Of a stretch of DNA of 64,000 nt, positions 39,029 through 47,993 are shown one piece after another (the first letter of the stretch is position 1; each line of letters opens with the position of its first letter). This DNA is from Candidatus Gastranaerophilales bacterium. Lineage in GTDB: Bacteria > Cyanobacteriota > Vampirovibrionia > Gastranaerophilales > Gastranaerophilaceae. The stretch is from assembly GCA_944327255.1 (NCBI GenBank), contig CALVHA010000012.1:1-64000 (forward strand). Reading direction: 5' to 3'. The notes beneath the pieces are model-generated. The model was not told the DNA's origin and searched no databases. It saw only the letters and a list, made by a program, of their open reading frames with translations. The translations under genes were made by a program, and so were the position numbers.

Positions 39029-40105
39029 ATGAGAATTAACGCCATTCCACAGGCTAATATCTTTTCTAATAATGTTAATATGGCTAATAAAAAAACAAGT
39101 TTTGAAGGTCATATAATTAACGGAAATAATTTGAGAAAAATTGGTTTTGACTGTATAGTTACTTCTACAGTAGGAAAAACGATGTGTGCCTGTGCAGGAG
39201 TAACAGAGCCAAGTTTGTTTTTATTAAATTCAACTTTATCATTGTTTGGATTTTCTATGTCAGGGATCTCTTTATTTATTAAAAATGGAGAATTGCTTAA
39301 TCTTAACAAATTTATTAAATATGTCAAAGCTCAAAATATTGAAGAGGCTGCAAATTTTGCATCACAGAATTTCAAGATAAAAGATTTTAATGTTGATGAT
39401 CTTGATACTGCAAACTGGATAAACGAAGGATTAACTAAAATAAGCAACAAGTTTGGTGGTAAAACATACATGCCGTCTGAGATTGCCTTAAAATATTTAA
39501 AAATACCAAAGTCTAAAAATTCTTTAGCGGCATACAATGACATCAAAGACTTATTTTGGATTAACAAAGCTGCCTATGCAAATATAGATAATAAACTACA
39601 GAAACTTTTTGATGAAATAAGAGAAAAAGATTTAGAAAAAAATTTTTGTATAGATTTAGCAGATAAAGACGAAATTTTGGAAAGAATGATTTATAAATAT
39701 AAGGAGAAGCCAAGCTCTTTTACTAATCCTCAAAAATTATCACTATATTCCACACTTCTAAATAGATTTGATATATTACTGGAGATTAACCAAACCTATT
39801 CTAATCCGGCAAAAACATTTTGGTTAAATACGCATTACAATGAGTTTGGATTATTATTTCATGAAATGGGACATATGATGAATTTTAAAAATCAATCAAT
39901 GTATTCTTGGTTGATGAAAAGAATTTTAAATAGAAAATTTTTTAAAACAGAGGTTGATTCAATGATTCTACCTTTAGATAGTAAAGCTTCATCTGGAGAA
40001 TTTATTGCAGAAACTATTTCTGGTTTGTTAAACGGAGATGTTTATCCAAAAGAAATTATGGCTCTTTTTAATAAATTAACAAATGTCCGAATTCCGAAAG
40101 AATAG
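39029..40105 (+). CDS. Putative HExxH metallopeptidase with 'SFEG' N-terminus
   Basis: 358 residues, not assignable to a named family. A zinc motif LLFHEMGHMMNF near residue 278 and a downstream GEFIAETISGLL near residue 330 give the HExxH...E order, with an EFxAE-like third ligand reminiscent of anthrax lethal-factor-type peptidases. The N-terminus is polar, with NKKTSFEGH near residue 28, followed by a hydrophobic stretch (SLFLLNSTLSLFGFSMSG). No classical signal peptide. TGGAG precedes the ATG. Could be an exported effector-like protease or a housekeeping enzyme. Confidence 0.75.
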   Translation: MRINAIPQANIFSNNVNMANKKTSFEGHIINGNNLRKIGFDCIVTSTVGKTMCACAGVTEPSLFLLNSTLSLFGFSMSGISLFIKNGELLNLNKFIKYVKAQNIEEAANFASQNFKIKDFNVDDLDTANWINEGLTKISNKFGGKTYMPSEIALKYLKIPKSKNSLAAYNDIKDLFWINKAAYANIDNKLQKLFDEIREKDLEKNFCIDLADKDEILERMIYKYKEKPSSFTNPQKLSLYSTLLNRFDILLEINQTYSNPAKTFWLNTHYNEFGLLFHEMGHMMNFKNQSMYSWLMKRILNRKFFKTEVDSMILPLDSKASSGEFIAETISGLLNGDVYPKEIMALFNKLTNVRIPKE

Positions 40106-40256
40106 AAACAATTAGAGGATCTTGCTTTTTAATTCTCTCATCCTATCCATATTTTCTTAAATATATTCTTCGGGCTAAAAACTTCCTAATTATATTGTTG
40201 TGGGCTAAACTTTTATTATAACTTTTCATGTTATAATCTATTTGAAGGGAAGTATT

Positions 40257-41045
40257 ATGGATGCAAATGAATTGATTAGGTACTTTGAGAGCTTGGGATT
40301 AAAGGTTAATACAACAACAAAGGCTCGCGGGCATCTTGGCTTTTTCCTTAAAAATAGAATAGATATTTCTAAAAATATTCCCCCATACCGTATTGTTCCT
40401 ACGCTATTACATGAATTCACTCATTATATTCATTATGGATTAGAGCCTGATATTGCAAAAAACGGGGGGACGTTTAAGCGGATTTTTAATGAAGAAAATC
40501 CTATTTTTGAACAGGAACTTATTAAAGTTACTAATTTTGTCGATGAAAACTCTCTATGTATAAGACTTTATGAGCATAAAGACAGAGTTAAATCGCAGAT
40601 TAAAGAGTATGAAAATATTATAAAAAAAGACTTCCCAAGTTTTATGCGCTCAAAAAAGTTTAATGACTTTGAAAAGTATATTAAAAAATCTGATGCAAAA
40701 TATCTTCTTAAATATGACAGAGTAAAACTTCTAACAGGCTTTTTCAGAAAAAAATACACTATCCTTTCAGTTTCCGCTATTGAAGAAGATTTTCCTGATA
40801 TGCCGAGGCCTTTTGCTGCATATATACGTCTTCGTTCTTGTCAAAGAAAACAAAAAAGGATTTCTTCAAGAATTAACCGGATACAAAAATATTACAAACG
40901 ACCAGCAGAACTTTTTGCTAGACTTGTTGAAGGGCTTTATATAGATAGGGAATGGGTTTGTGCACTGGCACCATATACAACAGAACGCTTTTTTAAACTG
41001 CTTGATAGTGGATATTATAAACAATTAAAGAATGTTATTCATTAA
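40257..41045 (+). CDS. Putative HExxH zinc protein
   Basis: About 262 residues, soluble and basic. PTLLHEFTHYIHYG near residue 50 is a zincin motif, and RPAELFARLVEGLYID near residue 230 could supply the third ligand. The layout recalls IrrE/ImmA-like or phage-type zincins, but there is no attached DNA-binding domain. ATG at 40257 has GAAGGGA upstream; the TTG at 40242 is not preferred. Its stop overlaps the convergent cupin gene's stop in a shared TTAA. Confidence 0.7.
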   Translation: MDANELIRYFESLGLKVNTTTKARGHLGFFLKNRIDISKNIPPYRIVPTLLHEFTHYIHYGLEPDIAKNGGTFKRIFNEENPIFEQELIKVTNFVDENSLCIRLYEHKDRVKSQIKEYENIIKKDFPSFMRSKKFNDFEKYIKKSDAKYLLKYDRVKLLTGFFRKKYTILSVSAIEEDFPDMPRPFAAYIRLRSCQRKQKRISSRINRIQKYYKRPAELFARLVEGLYIDREWVCALAPYTTERFFKLLDSGYYKQLKNVIH

Positions 41046-41398
41046 GCCCGTCCGTAAATGTCTTCATATCTGATAATGTCATCTTCTGATAATAATTCCC
41101 CGCGTTGCACTTCTATTACCTCTAAATCCATATCGTAAGGGTTTTGTAGAGAATGTATGGACTTCAACGGAATATCAAGGCTATCTCCTTCCTTTAAAAT
41201 AAGTTCTTTTGAGTTAAGAATGACTTTCGCAATCCCTTTTACTACAAACCAGTGTTCGCTTCTGTGGTTGTGGGATTGGACGGATAGCTTTTGTCCTGTG
41301 TTTACATGAAGAATTTTGGCTAAGTATCCTTTGCCGTAAGCAATATTCGTGAAATATCCCCAAGGTCGTGTTACGGTGTTTTCTCTATTCCCTTCCAT
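41042..41398 (-). CDS. Mannose-6-phosphate isomerase-like cupin (type II C-terminal domain)
   Basis: 118 residues matching the cupin domain usually fused to mannose-1-phosphate guanylyltransferase. RPWGYF near residue 11, the metal site SVQSHNHRSEHWFVVKG near residue 40, EGDSLDIPLKSIHSLQNP near residue 70, VIEVQRG and the terminal EDDIIRYEDIYGR. As a free-standing domain it likely interconverts fructose-6-P and mannose-6-P for surface-sugar synthesis. Confidence 0.88.
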   Translation of the reverse strand: MEGNRENTVTRPWGYFTNIAYGKGYLAKILHVNTGQKLSVQSHNHRSEHWFVVKGIAKVILNSKELILKEGDSLDIPLKSIHSLQNPYDMDLEVIEVQRGELLSEDDIIRYEDIYGRA

Positions 41399-41499
41399 TA
41401 TACCCTCTCTTTTGTTTAATTATAAATGATTTATATGTTTTTGTAAACTTTTTTCGCTTTAATTTCTTTTTGTTAAAATTTTTGTTATTATAATGGTGT

Positions 41500-43482
41500 A
41501 TGGTTGATATGGAAGTAGTGAAAAAAAATATACGTTTATTCGTTAACTGTCTTGTAGTTTTTATTATTTGCGGGTTGGTTTATGCATTTTTGATTCAACC
41601 TCCGCAGAAGACTGATAAAATATATGCCGGAGCTCTGGAACTTGTTCAAAAAAATGAGTATTCAAAAGCCTATTTTGAATTTTCTAAAGTTATATTTTCA
41701 TCTCCGTTGAAACCTCTTGCTATATACCATCAGGCTGTTTGCGCTAATAAAATTGAAGATTATGATGGTGCGGTAAAAAAATATAGGCTTTTTCTTCTTT
41801 TATATCCACGTCATACTCTTGCAACTAAAGTAAAATATAATTTGGCACAGGCATTGCTTGATAAAGATCCGTTAAAGGCTAAAAAATATTTTGAAAGTAT
41901 TATTAATCAGAGCCCGAACAGTGATTATGCAATTGCTTCGGAGTATTATGCCGGATTGTTGATGCTTAAAGAATATGAAAATCAGAAAATTTTTCCGCTT
42001 TCAGTAAAAAATGATATTGAAAATCATTTTAGACATTACTTAAAACAGGCTCCGTCTGGCAGACTTGCTCTTAATGTTATTGAAAATTGGAATAAGATTG
42101 ATAAAAATATATCAAAAGATGATTATTTGCTTATGGCAAAATCTTATTATCTTTTTAGAGATTATAAAAATGCTGAAACTTATGCTAAAAAAGCTGATTT
42201 AAAAAATGCTTGGGCGTTGGAAGTGAAAAATGCAGCTGCGGCAGGTAATGTGTCAAGGGCAATTTATCTTACAGAATGGGGCTTGAACGGAAATGCTGAT
42301 TATATAGATAAAGAAGATGTATATTCTGCAATTGATACTTATATGACTCTGGTTCCGTCTAAATATCAAGCTGCAGTTAAACTTATAGGAATTTCAAAAA
42401 CACGCGGCAAAGATTATTTAATGGATATAAAATGTCGATATAGTCCAGCTGCTGAAAAATTGGCCTGCTATAAAAATTTGTATTTGTGGTTCCCTACAAG
42501 TGAATTCGTAGATGATGCACAATCGCAAGTCTTTTTACATATGTTTCGTGCAAATGATTATGCAAATGCTCAGCGTATAGGAATTTCATTCCTAAATAAA
42601 TACAAGAATTCTGAATATACACCTATGGTTATGTATTATATGGGTAGATTAAGTGAAAGTGTTAAATCTTATCAGGATTATATAAGTTATTATAGAAGCG
42701 TAATTTCTAAATATCCTGATTCATATTATGCATATAGAGCCTACTTACGCTTAGAACATATTAAGGGACCATTAATTACTTCTTATATCTCTGAAAAACC
42801 TGTTGAATTTCCTTATGAGCGTAGACATACATTTTTAGATAGGCTTATTCTTTTGAAGGATTTTGAAGTATTAGAGGAATACTCAAACTATGATGATTTT
42901 ATAAAGAGCTGGGTATTATATAAAAAGGGAGATTTTAAACAATCAATAGTTGTTGCCAGAAACGCAATGGATAAAATACAGCAAAAGCCTGATAAGCGTG
43001 ATTTGCGTTGGCGTCTGGTATATCCAGTTGTTTATTATAATGATATAAAGCATTATGCAGATAAAGCTGGAAACAATGCTCCGCTTATGTTATCAATTGC
43101 AAGAGAGGAAAGTTATTTTGATAGTAACGCGAGAAGTGTCGTAGGCGCAAAAGGTTTGATGCAATTAATGCCTACAACTGCGGCTGAAATTGCAGCAAAG
43201 CATTCGGTTTCAGCTTATAATCTTGCGAATCCTTCTCATAATGTGATGCTAGGGAATTATTATTATTCATTTATCAAAGGGCTTTTGGGCGGGATGGATG
43301 TTTCTGCGATTGCGGCATACAATGGTGGAATTGGTTCTGTTAATAGTTGGAAAAGTTCTATATATTATAATGATACAGATGCATTTATTGAACAAATTCC
43401 TTATCCTGAGACTCAAAATTATGTAAAAAAGGTTCTTCGTTCGTATTGGAATTATATAAGAGTTTATAATGGTAATAGTTAA
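41500..43482 (+). CDS. Soluble-lytic-transglycosylase-like protein (Slt family)
   Basis: 660 residues. An N-terminal membrane anchor or signal (LFVNCLVVFIICGLVYAFLI) precedes a long alpha-helical, TPR-like region (ALELVQKNEYSKAYFEFSKV and onward). The C-terminal SLT catalytic domain has the Glu in LSIAREESYFDSNARS near residue 535, then GAKGLMQLMPTTA and AAYNGGIGSVNSW. It cleaves peptidoglycan glycan strands in the envelope. It is convergent with HU. Confidence 0.92.
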   Translation: MVDMEVVKKNIRLFVNCLVVFIICGLVYAFLIQPPQKTDKIYAGALELVQKNEYSKAYFEFSKVIFSSPLKPLAIYHQAVCANKIEDYDGAVKKYRLFLLLYPRHTLATKVKYNLAQALLDKDPLKAKKYFESIINQSPNSDYAIASEYYAGLLMLKEYENQKIFPLSVKNDIENHFRHYLKQAPSGRLALNVIENWNKIDKNISKDDYLLMAKSYYLFRDYKNAETYAKKADLKNAWALEVKNAAAAGNVSRAIYLTEWGLNGNADYIDKEDVYSAIDTYMTLVPSKYQAAVKLIGISKTRGKDYLMDIKCRYSPAAEKLACYKNLYLWFPTSEFVDDAQSQVFLHMFRANDYANAQRIGISFLNKYKNSEYTPMVMYYMGRLSESVKSYQDYISYYRSVISKYPDSYYAYRAYLRLEHIKGPLITSYISEKPVEFPYERRHTFLDRLILLKDFEVLEEYSNYDDFIKSWVLYKKGDFKQSIVVARNAMDKIQQKPDKRDLRWRLVYPVVYYNDIKHYADKAGNNAPLMLSIAREESYFDSNARSVVGAKGLMQLMPTTAAEIAAKHSVSAYNLANPSHNVMLGNYYYSFIKGLLGGMDVSAIAAYNGGIGSVNSWKSSIYYNDTDAFIEQIPYPETQNYVKKVLRSYWNYIRVYNGNS

Positions 43483-43504
43483 TATTTAACTTAGATGTAA
43501 AAAA

Positions 43505-43540
43505 AAAAGACCGAGAATTATTGATAATTCTCGGTCTTTT
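43505..43540. terminator. Bidirectional terminator
   Basis: The 14-base-pair stem AAGACCGAGAATTA / TAATTCTCGGTCTT with a 4-base loop and T/A runs on both sides lies between the transglycosylase and HU. Confidence 0.92.
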
Positions 43541-43555
43541 AGCTTGATTAAAAAA

Positions 43556-43828
43556 CTATTTAACAAGTTCTTTGAATTTTTTACCAGCAGAAAATGCAGG
43601 AACTGTTTTAGCAGCAATTTTTAACGCTGCACCAGTTTGTGGGTTTCTACCAGTTCTAGCAGCTCTCTTACGAGCTTCAAATGTACCAAAACCAACTAAA
43701 GTAACTTTTTTACCTTTAGAAACTGTTTTTTCGATTGTTTCTAAAACGGCTGCAACAACGTCAGCTGTAGTTTTTTGAGAAACTTTTGCTTTTTTAGATA
43801 CTTCTTTTACCAATTCTTCTTTGTTCAT
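43556..43828 (-). CDS. hup: DNA-binding protein HU
   Basis: 90 residues, exact HU length. MNKEELVKEVSKKAKVSQKT at the N-terminus and the signature GFGTFEARKRAARTGRNPQTG near residue 46, which includes the DNA-wrapping arm with its RNP. It bends and compacts DNA. AGAAGGAGG precedes the ATG. Confidence 0.97.
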   Translation of the reverse strand: MNKEELVKEVSKKAKVSQKTTADVVAAVLETIEKTVSKGKKVTLVGFGTFEARKRAARTGRNPQTGAALKIAAKTVPAFSAGKKFKELVK

Positions 43829-43904
43829 TATGAACCTCCTTCTTCCTTATGCAAACGGACTTCAGAAACCATTTCCTTCCGCATGCTTTATCTTCGACAA
43901 AATT

Positions 43905-43932
43905 ATTATATCACTTTATTTGCTTTTTGCAA
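43905..43932 (-). promoter_or_regulatory. Promoter of hup
   Basis: On the minus strand, TTGCAA (43932-43927), a 16-base spacer and TATAAT (43910-43905), about 75 bases upstream of the ATG. Confidence 0.7.
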
Positions 43933-44091
43933 GTGGGTTTTGGGGATTTTATGCGACTTTTTTTAAGATATAGTATGTTTTTTAAATGTAAAACACCTTA
44001 AAACCCTTTGGTTACGGGAATGTGTAATTTTTAAGCAAATGTCTACAAGTAAATTTTTACTTAATTTATACTAAATATTTTGATATATTGA

Positions 44092-44967
44092 TTAAACAGA
44101 GTGTTCATTCGCTCTAGCAAATTTAACATTTTTATAAAAATATTGTAGGATTTGATATGCATTATATCCTTGTTTGGCTAAATTGTTTGCGCCATGTTGA
44201 GACATGCCGATGCCATGTCCGTTTTTCTTAACGTTTCCGTCATAAGAAGGAACTGAACGGATAAATGGTAAATCGTTTCCCCATGCTTGTTTCGCATTTA
44301 AGGTTTTTCCGCCTGCGGACGCAGAGTAATATGCAGGAACTACTTTGTAATTATATGTAAGTACTAATCCATCAGTTTCCTGAACAGCAGAATTTGTTCT
44401 TGAGGTTTCTGCACTTGCACCTCCGTATGCCTGATCTTCAGGCGTATCTTTCAGGTCATAGCCCAAACTGGCTCGTTTCCCAAGGTTTGCCAGTGCATAA
44501 CTTCTTGCTGCAATTGCTTGTGCTTTAAGAGCTTCCATTTCCCAGCTGGAAGGCATTTCAGAAGGAACTACGCCTTTTATATAATCTTCAAGATCGACAT
44601 TATTGATTACCGTTAATTTTTGATTTTTGTTTTGTATAATCAGGTATCCTCTGTACCATTTGCGTTTAGCACTTATAAAACCACCTTCAGCAGGTTTTAA
44701 TACAATATTGTCAGAATAAATTTGATAAAATTTTCCATTTAACCTGATTGCCATTGTATTTTTGTACGGGATAATTTCATAGCCCTTCATCGCTTCTACA
44801 TTACAAACTGTTTTGTTAGTGTTTGCATCTATAATTGAAGTTGCATTTGATGAGCCGACACCAATTCTGTCAACACCGGTTTGTAACCCTATTTTAATTG
44901 CATAGCAAGGGTTTGTGTTGATAATCGAAAGTAATAAAACTGTAGAAAAAAGTATAATTCTCTTCAT
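44092..44967 (-). CDS. SpoIID/LytB-domain secreted protein
   Basis: About 291 residues from ATG at 44967, which opens a signal peptide (MKRIILFSTVLLLSI...YA); the longer frame to 45039 lacks support. The SpoIID core shows NNVDLEDYIKGVVPSEMPSSW, EALKAQAIAARSYAL and the late GHGIGMSQHGANNLAKQGYN. SpoIID-type proteins are amidase-enhancer or lytic-transglycosylase-like factors that remodel peptidoglycan. A TATAAT lies 13 bases before the ATG, so the leader is very short. Confidence 0.9.
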   Translation of the reverse strand: MKRIILFSTVLLLSIINTNPCYAIKIGLQTGVDRIGVGSSNATSIIDANTNKTVCNVEAMKGYEIIPYKNTMAIRLNGKFYQIYSDNIVLKPAEGGFISAKRKWYRGYLIIQNKNQKLTVINNVDLEDYIKGVVPSEMPSSWEMEALKAQAIAARSYALANLGKRASLGYDLKDTPEDQAYGGASAETSRTNSAVQETDGLVLTYNYKVVPAYYSASAGGKTLNAKQAWGNDLPFIRSVPSYDGNVKKNGHGIGMSQHGANNLAKQGYNAYQILQYFYKNVKFARANEHSV

Positions 44968-45004
44968 TATATTTAGAATTATACCATATTTTCGAATAAT
45001 ATGG

Positions 45005-45670
45005 CTAGACCTTTTGATTGATTTTTTTAGATATATCAATACCTATGTCTTTGCAAATTCTGTCAGCTGTGTCATTGCCAAGTTTTTCTCCCAAATTGTA
45101 TGATGTTATTGAGCCGCTGACAAATAATAATCCTTTTATTATAGATGCCAGTTTGTTGCTGTTTCCTGATTTTAGGATATATTGTGTTATATTTTTTAAA
45201 CCTTTCGTATCTTTAAATTTATTGGCAAGTTTTAGAATATTCTGTTCATTAATAACTTTACCCATGTGTAGTTTCATTAATCCTTCCCCTAAAAACATTC
45301 CGGATAAGGCGCCAACCTGAGTTATTCCCGTGTGAACTTTGTCGTCGGAATTTAAAACTTTAATCCCGCCTGATATGCATATTAGTGGGTTTACATTATG
45401 AGTAGCCCAGTTAACTGCTTTACCTGCGTAATCTATAGCTTTGTATTGTTTTGCATATTCATTAAATATATTTAAAGCTTTAGTTCCAACTTTACCAGGT
45501 TTATCTGTATATTTTATGACTCCGTCAACAATCTTGGCTCCTTGTGCAAAAGCAACCGTTCCTCTGGCTTTTTCTCCATTTTCTGTATCGTCCGTAGCTT
45601 TTTTGTAGTTTCTGTAAAAGAAAATTCCACTTGGTACGCATATGTCGAGTAATTCGCTTGTAATCGTCAT
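45005..45670 (-). CDS. Hypothetical protein with hydrophobic segments
   Basis: About 221 residues from ATG at 45670 (AAAGG upstream; the longer frame from 45742 runs through the promoter-like element). Unrecognised. It alternates amphipathic helices with weakly hydrophobic Gly-rich stretches (PLICISGGIKVL, VGALSGMFLGEG, IIKGLLFVSGSITSYNLG). Possibly membrane-associated, with no signal peptide. It lies 37 bases upstream of the SpoIID gene on the same strand. Confidence 0.7.
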   Translation of the reverse strand: MTITSELLDICVPSGIFFYRNYKKATDDTENGEKARGTVAFAQGAKIVDGVIKYTDKPGKVGTKALNIFNEYAKQYKAIDYAGKAVNWATHNVNPLICISGGIKVLNSDDKVHTGITQVGALSGMFLGEGLMKLHMGKVINEQNILKLANKFKDTKGLKNITQYILKSGNSNKLASIIKGLLFVSGSITSYNLGEKLGNDTADRICKDIGIDISKKINQKV

Positions 45671-45697
45671 AACATAACCTTTAAATACACTACCTAA

Positions 45698-45710
45698 CAT
45701 ATATATAAAG
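45698..45710 (-). promoter_or_regulatory. Candidate TATATATG promoter element
   Basis: On the minus strand, CTTTATATATATG lies 27 bases before the ATG at 45670, the same octamer and distance as at 29979. Confidence 0.35.
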
Positions 45711-45782
45711 GAATTTGTTTTATGAAAATTGCCTTTTGACAAAAAATCTTAAATAAATTTAACATTTTATAAAAAAAATATG

Positions 45783-45810
45783 TTGCAGAAAAAAATGTTT
45801 ATGATAATAT
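45783..45810 (+). promoter_or_regulatory. Promoter of tRNA-Arg
   Basis: TTGCAG (45783-45788), a 16-base spacer and TAATAT (45805-45810), about 65 bases before the tRNA. The gap from 45671 to 46175, over 300 bases without a protein gene, holds this promoter, the tRNA, its terminator and the MerR-type promoter of the next operon; nothing else is evident. Confidence 0.6.
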
Positions 45811-45874
45811 AAAAAACGGAGGGAATATACAGATACCCCAAGAAACCAAACGTCTGTAGACGCCCTCTGGATCC

Positions 45875-45948
<74 letters not shown>

Positions 45949-45956
45949 TTTTTTCT

Positions 45957-45987
45957 AAAAAAGAGCCTAATTAAAGGCTCTTTTTTA
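45957..45987 (+). terminator. Terminator of tRNA-Arg
   Basis: The stem AAAAAAGAGCCT / AGGCTCTTTTTT lies 9 bases after the tRNA. Confidence 0.9.
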
Positions 45988-46107
45988 ATATTTACAGCAG
46001 TTTTCAGAGTTCGATTAAATAATTTTCGATGAAGTTGTATTTAGTGCTCAATTTGTTACTTAAAATGATGCGCAAGGTCTTCTATACATAATAATTAAAA
46101 AAAATAC

Positions 46108-46138
46108 TTGACTGAGAGTTGACTCTAAGCTTTAAAAT
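46108..46138 (+). promoter_or_regulatory. MerR-type promoter of the flavodoxin-Tat-Lar operon
   Basis: TTGACT (46108-46113), a 19-base spacer and TAAAAT (46133-46138). The spacer region holds an inverted repeat CTGAGAGT-TG-ACTCTAAG (46112-46129, one mismatch). A 19-base spacer with a central palindrome is the hallmark of promoters activated by MerR-family proteins, which twist the DNA. No merR gene lies in the window. Confidence 0.65.
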
Positions 46139-46175
46139 ATAATATATAATAAAATGTAATAAAAGTGGAGAGTTT

Positions 46176-46748
46176 ATGAAAAAGGTATTTTTATTTGCAG
46201 GGTTATTATTACTTTTAGGTTGCGTTTTTTTCTTGTGTAAGATCACAGCAATTTCAGGTAGTGAAATTATAAATATGGATAATAAAAAGGTTTTAGTTGC
46301 ATACTATTCTTATACTGGTAATACAGAAGCTTTAGCAAAGAAAATTCAGAATATGACAAATGCAGATTTGTTTGAAATAGTTCCTAAGACTCCATATTCT
46401 AAAGATTACAATACTGTTGTAGCTCAAGCTAAAGAGGAAAAGCAAAAGAACTATATGCCGGAACTTGTTTCTAACGGAGATGTAACAAGTTATGATATAA
46501 TATTTATAGGAACTCCTGTATGGTGGTATACAATGGCTTCTCCTGTTAAAACATTTATAGCAAATAATAATTTTGATGGAAAAATTATCATTCCGTTCTG
46601 TACACATGGAGGTGGAGGTTCTTCATTGACATATTCCGATATAAAAAAATTAGCTCCGCATGCTAAAGTTTTACAGGGATATGAGGCGTATGAACGCAGT
46701 GCAAAAGTTGATGATATTAAAAATTGGATAATAAACTTAAAATTTTAA
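46176..46748 (+). CDS. Membrane-anchored flavodoxin
   Basis: 190 residues. A hydrophobic N-terminal segment (KKVFLFAGLLLLLGCVFFLC) precedes a complete flavodoxin domain with the FMN-phosphate loop AYYSYTGNTEALAKKI near residue 48, then FIGTPVWWYTMASPVKTF and PFCTHGGGGSSLTYSDI. The segment is either a signal anchor or a lipoprotein signal with Cys16. This places FMN outside the cytoplasm, unusual for flavodoxins. AGTGGAGAG precedes the ATG. First gene of the run, 10 bases before the aldo/keto reductase. Confidence 0.88.
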   Translation: MKKVFLFAGLLLLLGCVFFLCKITAISGSEIINMDNKKVLVAYYSYTGNTEALAKKIQNMTNADLFEIVPKTPYSKDYNTVVAQAKEEKQKNYMPELVSNGDVTSYDIIFIGTPVWWYTMASPVKTFIANNNFDGKIIIPFCTHGGGGSSLTYSDIKKLAPHAKVLQGYEAYERSAKVDDIKNWIINLKF

Positions 46749-46758
46749 GGAGAAAAAT

Positions 46759-47988
46759 ATGAAACGTAGAGAATTTATTATAAATTCAACTCTTGTTGCG
46801 GGCGGTGCTGCTCTGCTCGCAGGATGCGGTAAAAAAGAAATAAAAAAATCTGAAAATCAGGTAGTAAGAAGAAAATTTGATAATTTGGAAATCCCTCTTA
46901 TTGCTCTAGGTTGTATGCGTCTCCCTATGCGTGACGGGAAAATTGATATGGTTGAACTTGACAAAATGGTTGCTTATTCTATGGAACACGGTGCAAACTA
47001 TTTTGATACGGCATATATGTATGTTGAAGGGAAGTCTGAAAATGCTATAGGAGAAATTCTAAAACAATACCCGAGAGAAAGTTTTTTCTTAACTGATAAA
47101 AATCCGGCCTATCTTGTTAACTCTCCTTCTGATGTTAGAAAGATATTTGATGAACAATTGAAAAAATGTCAGGTGGAATACTTTGATAATTATATGGTTC
47201 ATAATATCAATAAAAATACTATAAAAAATTATAGAGATAATGATATGTATGGAGAGCTTTTGAAGCTTAAAAAGGACGGATTAATAAAATATCTGGGTTT
47301 TTCTTTTCACGGAGATCCGGATATGCTTAGAGAAGTAATTCATGAACATAAGTGGGATTTTTGCCAACTTCAACTGAACTACCTTGATTGGGAAGTAATA
47401 AATGGGAAAGAGTTATACGAAATAGCGGATGATGCAAAAGTTCCGGTAATTGTTATGGAACCTCTTAGAGGTGGTGGATTATGTAATCTGCCTGAAAAAG
47501 CTGCTGCTAAGTTAAAAGAAGATTGTCCGGATGATACTCAGGCTTCATTTGGATTGAGATGGGTCAGCAGTAAAAAACGTGTGTTTACAATTCTTAGTGG
47601 AATGAGTAATCTTCAACAGTTAAAAGAAAATATCGATACTTTTACAAATTTTAGAGAATTCACGGTTGAAGAAGAGCAGATTGCAAAAGAGGTTGCAAAA
47701 ATTATTCAATCCCAAGGGGCAATTAATTGTACAGCCTGCAGATATTGTATGGAAGTTTGTCCACGTGGTATTAATATTCCTGCGATATTCGGTTTGTATA
47801 ATGTTTATAAGTCAAATGGACAGGGTTTTATGCTGAATATTAATTATAATGCTCTTAAAGAAGACGAACGAGCTGATAAATGTATTAATTGTCATCTGTG
47901 TTCAAAAAATTGTCCGCAAGGTCTTGATATCCCCGCTCTGTTGAAGAAAGTGGATGAAACTGTACAAGAAGTTGGGAAGAAAGGATAA
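46759..47988 (+). CDS. Tat-exported aldo/keto reductase with 4Fe-4S domain
   Basis: 409 residues. The N-terminus MKRREFIINSTLVAGGAALLAGC has a twin-arginine motif and a lipobox-like LAGC, predicting a Tat-exported lipoprotein. The aldo/keto reductase barrel carries candidate catalytic residues in YFDTAYMY, LTDK and MVHN. Near the C-terminus two Cys clusters, CTACRYCMEVCPRG and CINCHLCSKNCPQG, should bind two 4Fe-4S clusters. NAD(P)H is scarce outside the cytoplasm, so electrons may come from the neighbouring flavodoxin and Fe-S membrane protein. Confidence 0.9.
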   Translation: MKRREFIINSTLVAGGAALLAGCGKKEIKKSENQVVRRKFDNLEIPLIALGCMRLPMRDGKIDMVELDKMVAYSMEHGANYFDTAYMYVEGKSENAIGEILKQYPRESFFLTDKNPAYLVNSPSDVRKIFDEQLKKCQVEYFDNYMVHNINKNTIKNYRDNDMYGELLKLKKDGLIKYLGFSFHGDPDMLREVIHEHKWDFCQLQLNYLDWEVINGKELYEIADDAKVPVIVMEPLRGGGLCNLPEKAAAKLKEDCPDDTQASFGLRWVSSKKRVFTILSGMSNLQQLKENIDTFTNFREFTVEEEQIAKEVAKIIQSQGAINCTACRYCMEVCPRGINIPAIFGLYNVYKSNGQGFMLNINYNALKEDERADKCINCHLCSKNCPQGLDIPALLKKVDETVQEVGKKG

Positions 47989-47993
47989 ATTCA

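Noticed and set aside
45018..45320. 100-codon plus-strand frame
   Set aside because: Shadow of the minus-strand hypothetical gene; hydrophobic, with no ribosome site.
45815..45874. Possible small RNA in the tRNA-Arg leader (short CGTCT-GT-AGACG hairpin and pairing GGAGGG / CCCTC)
   Set aside because: More simply explained as the processed 5' leader of the tRNA transcript.
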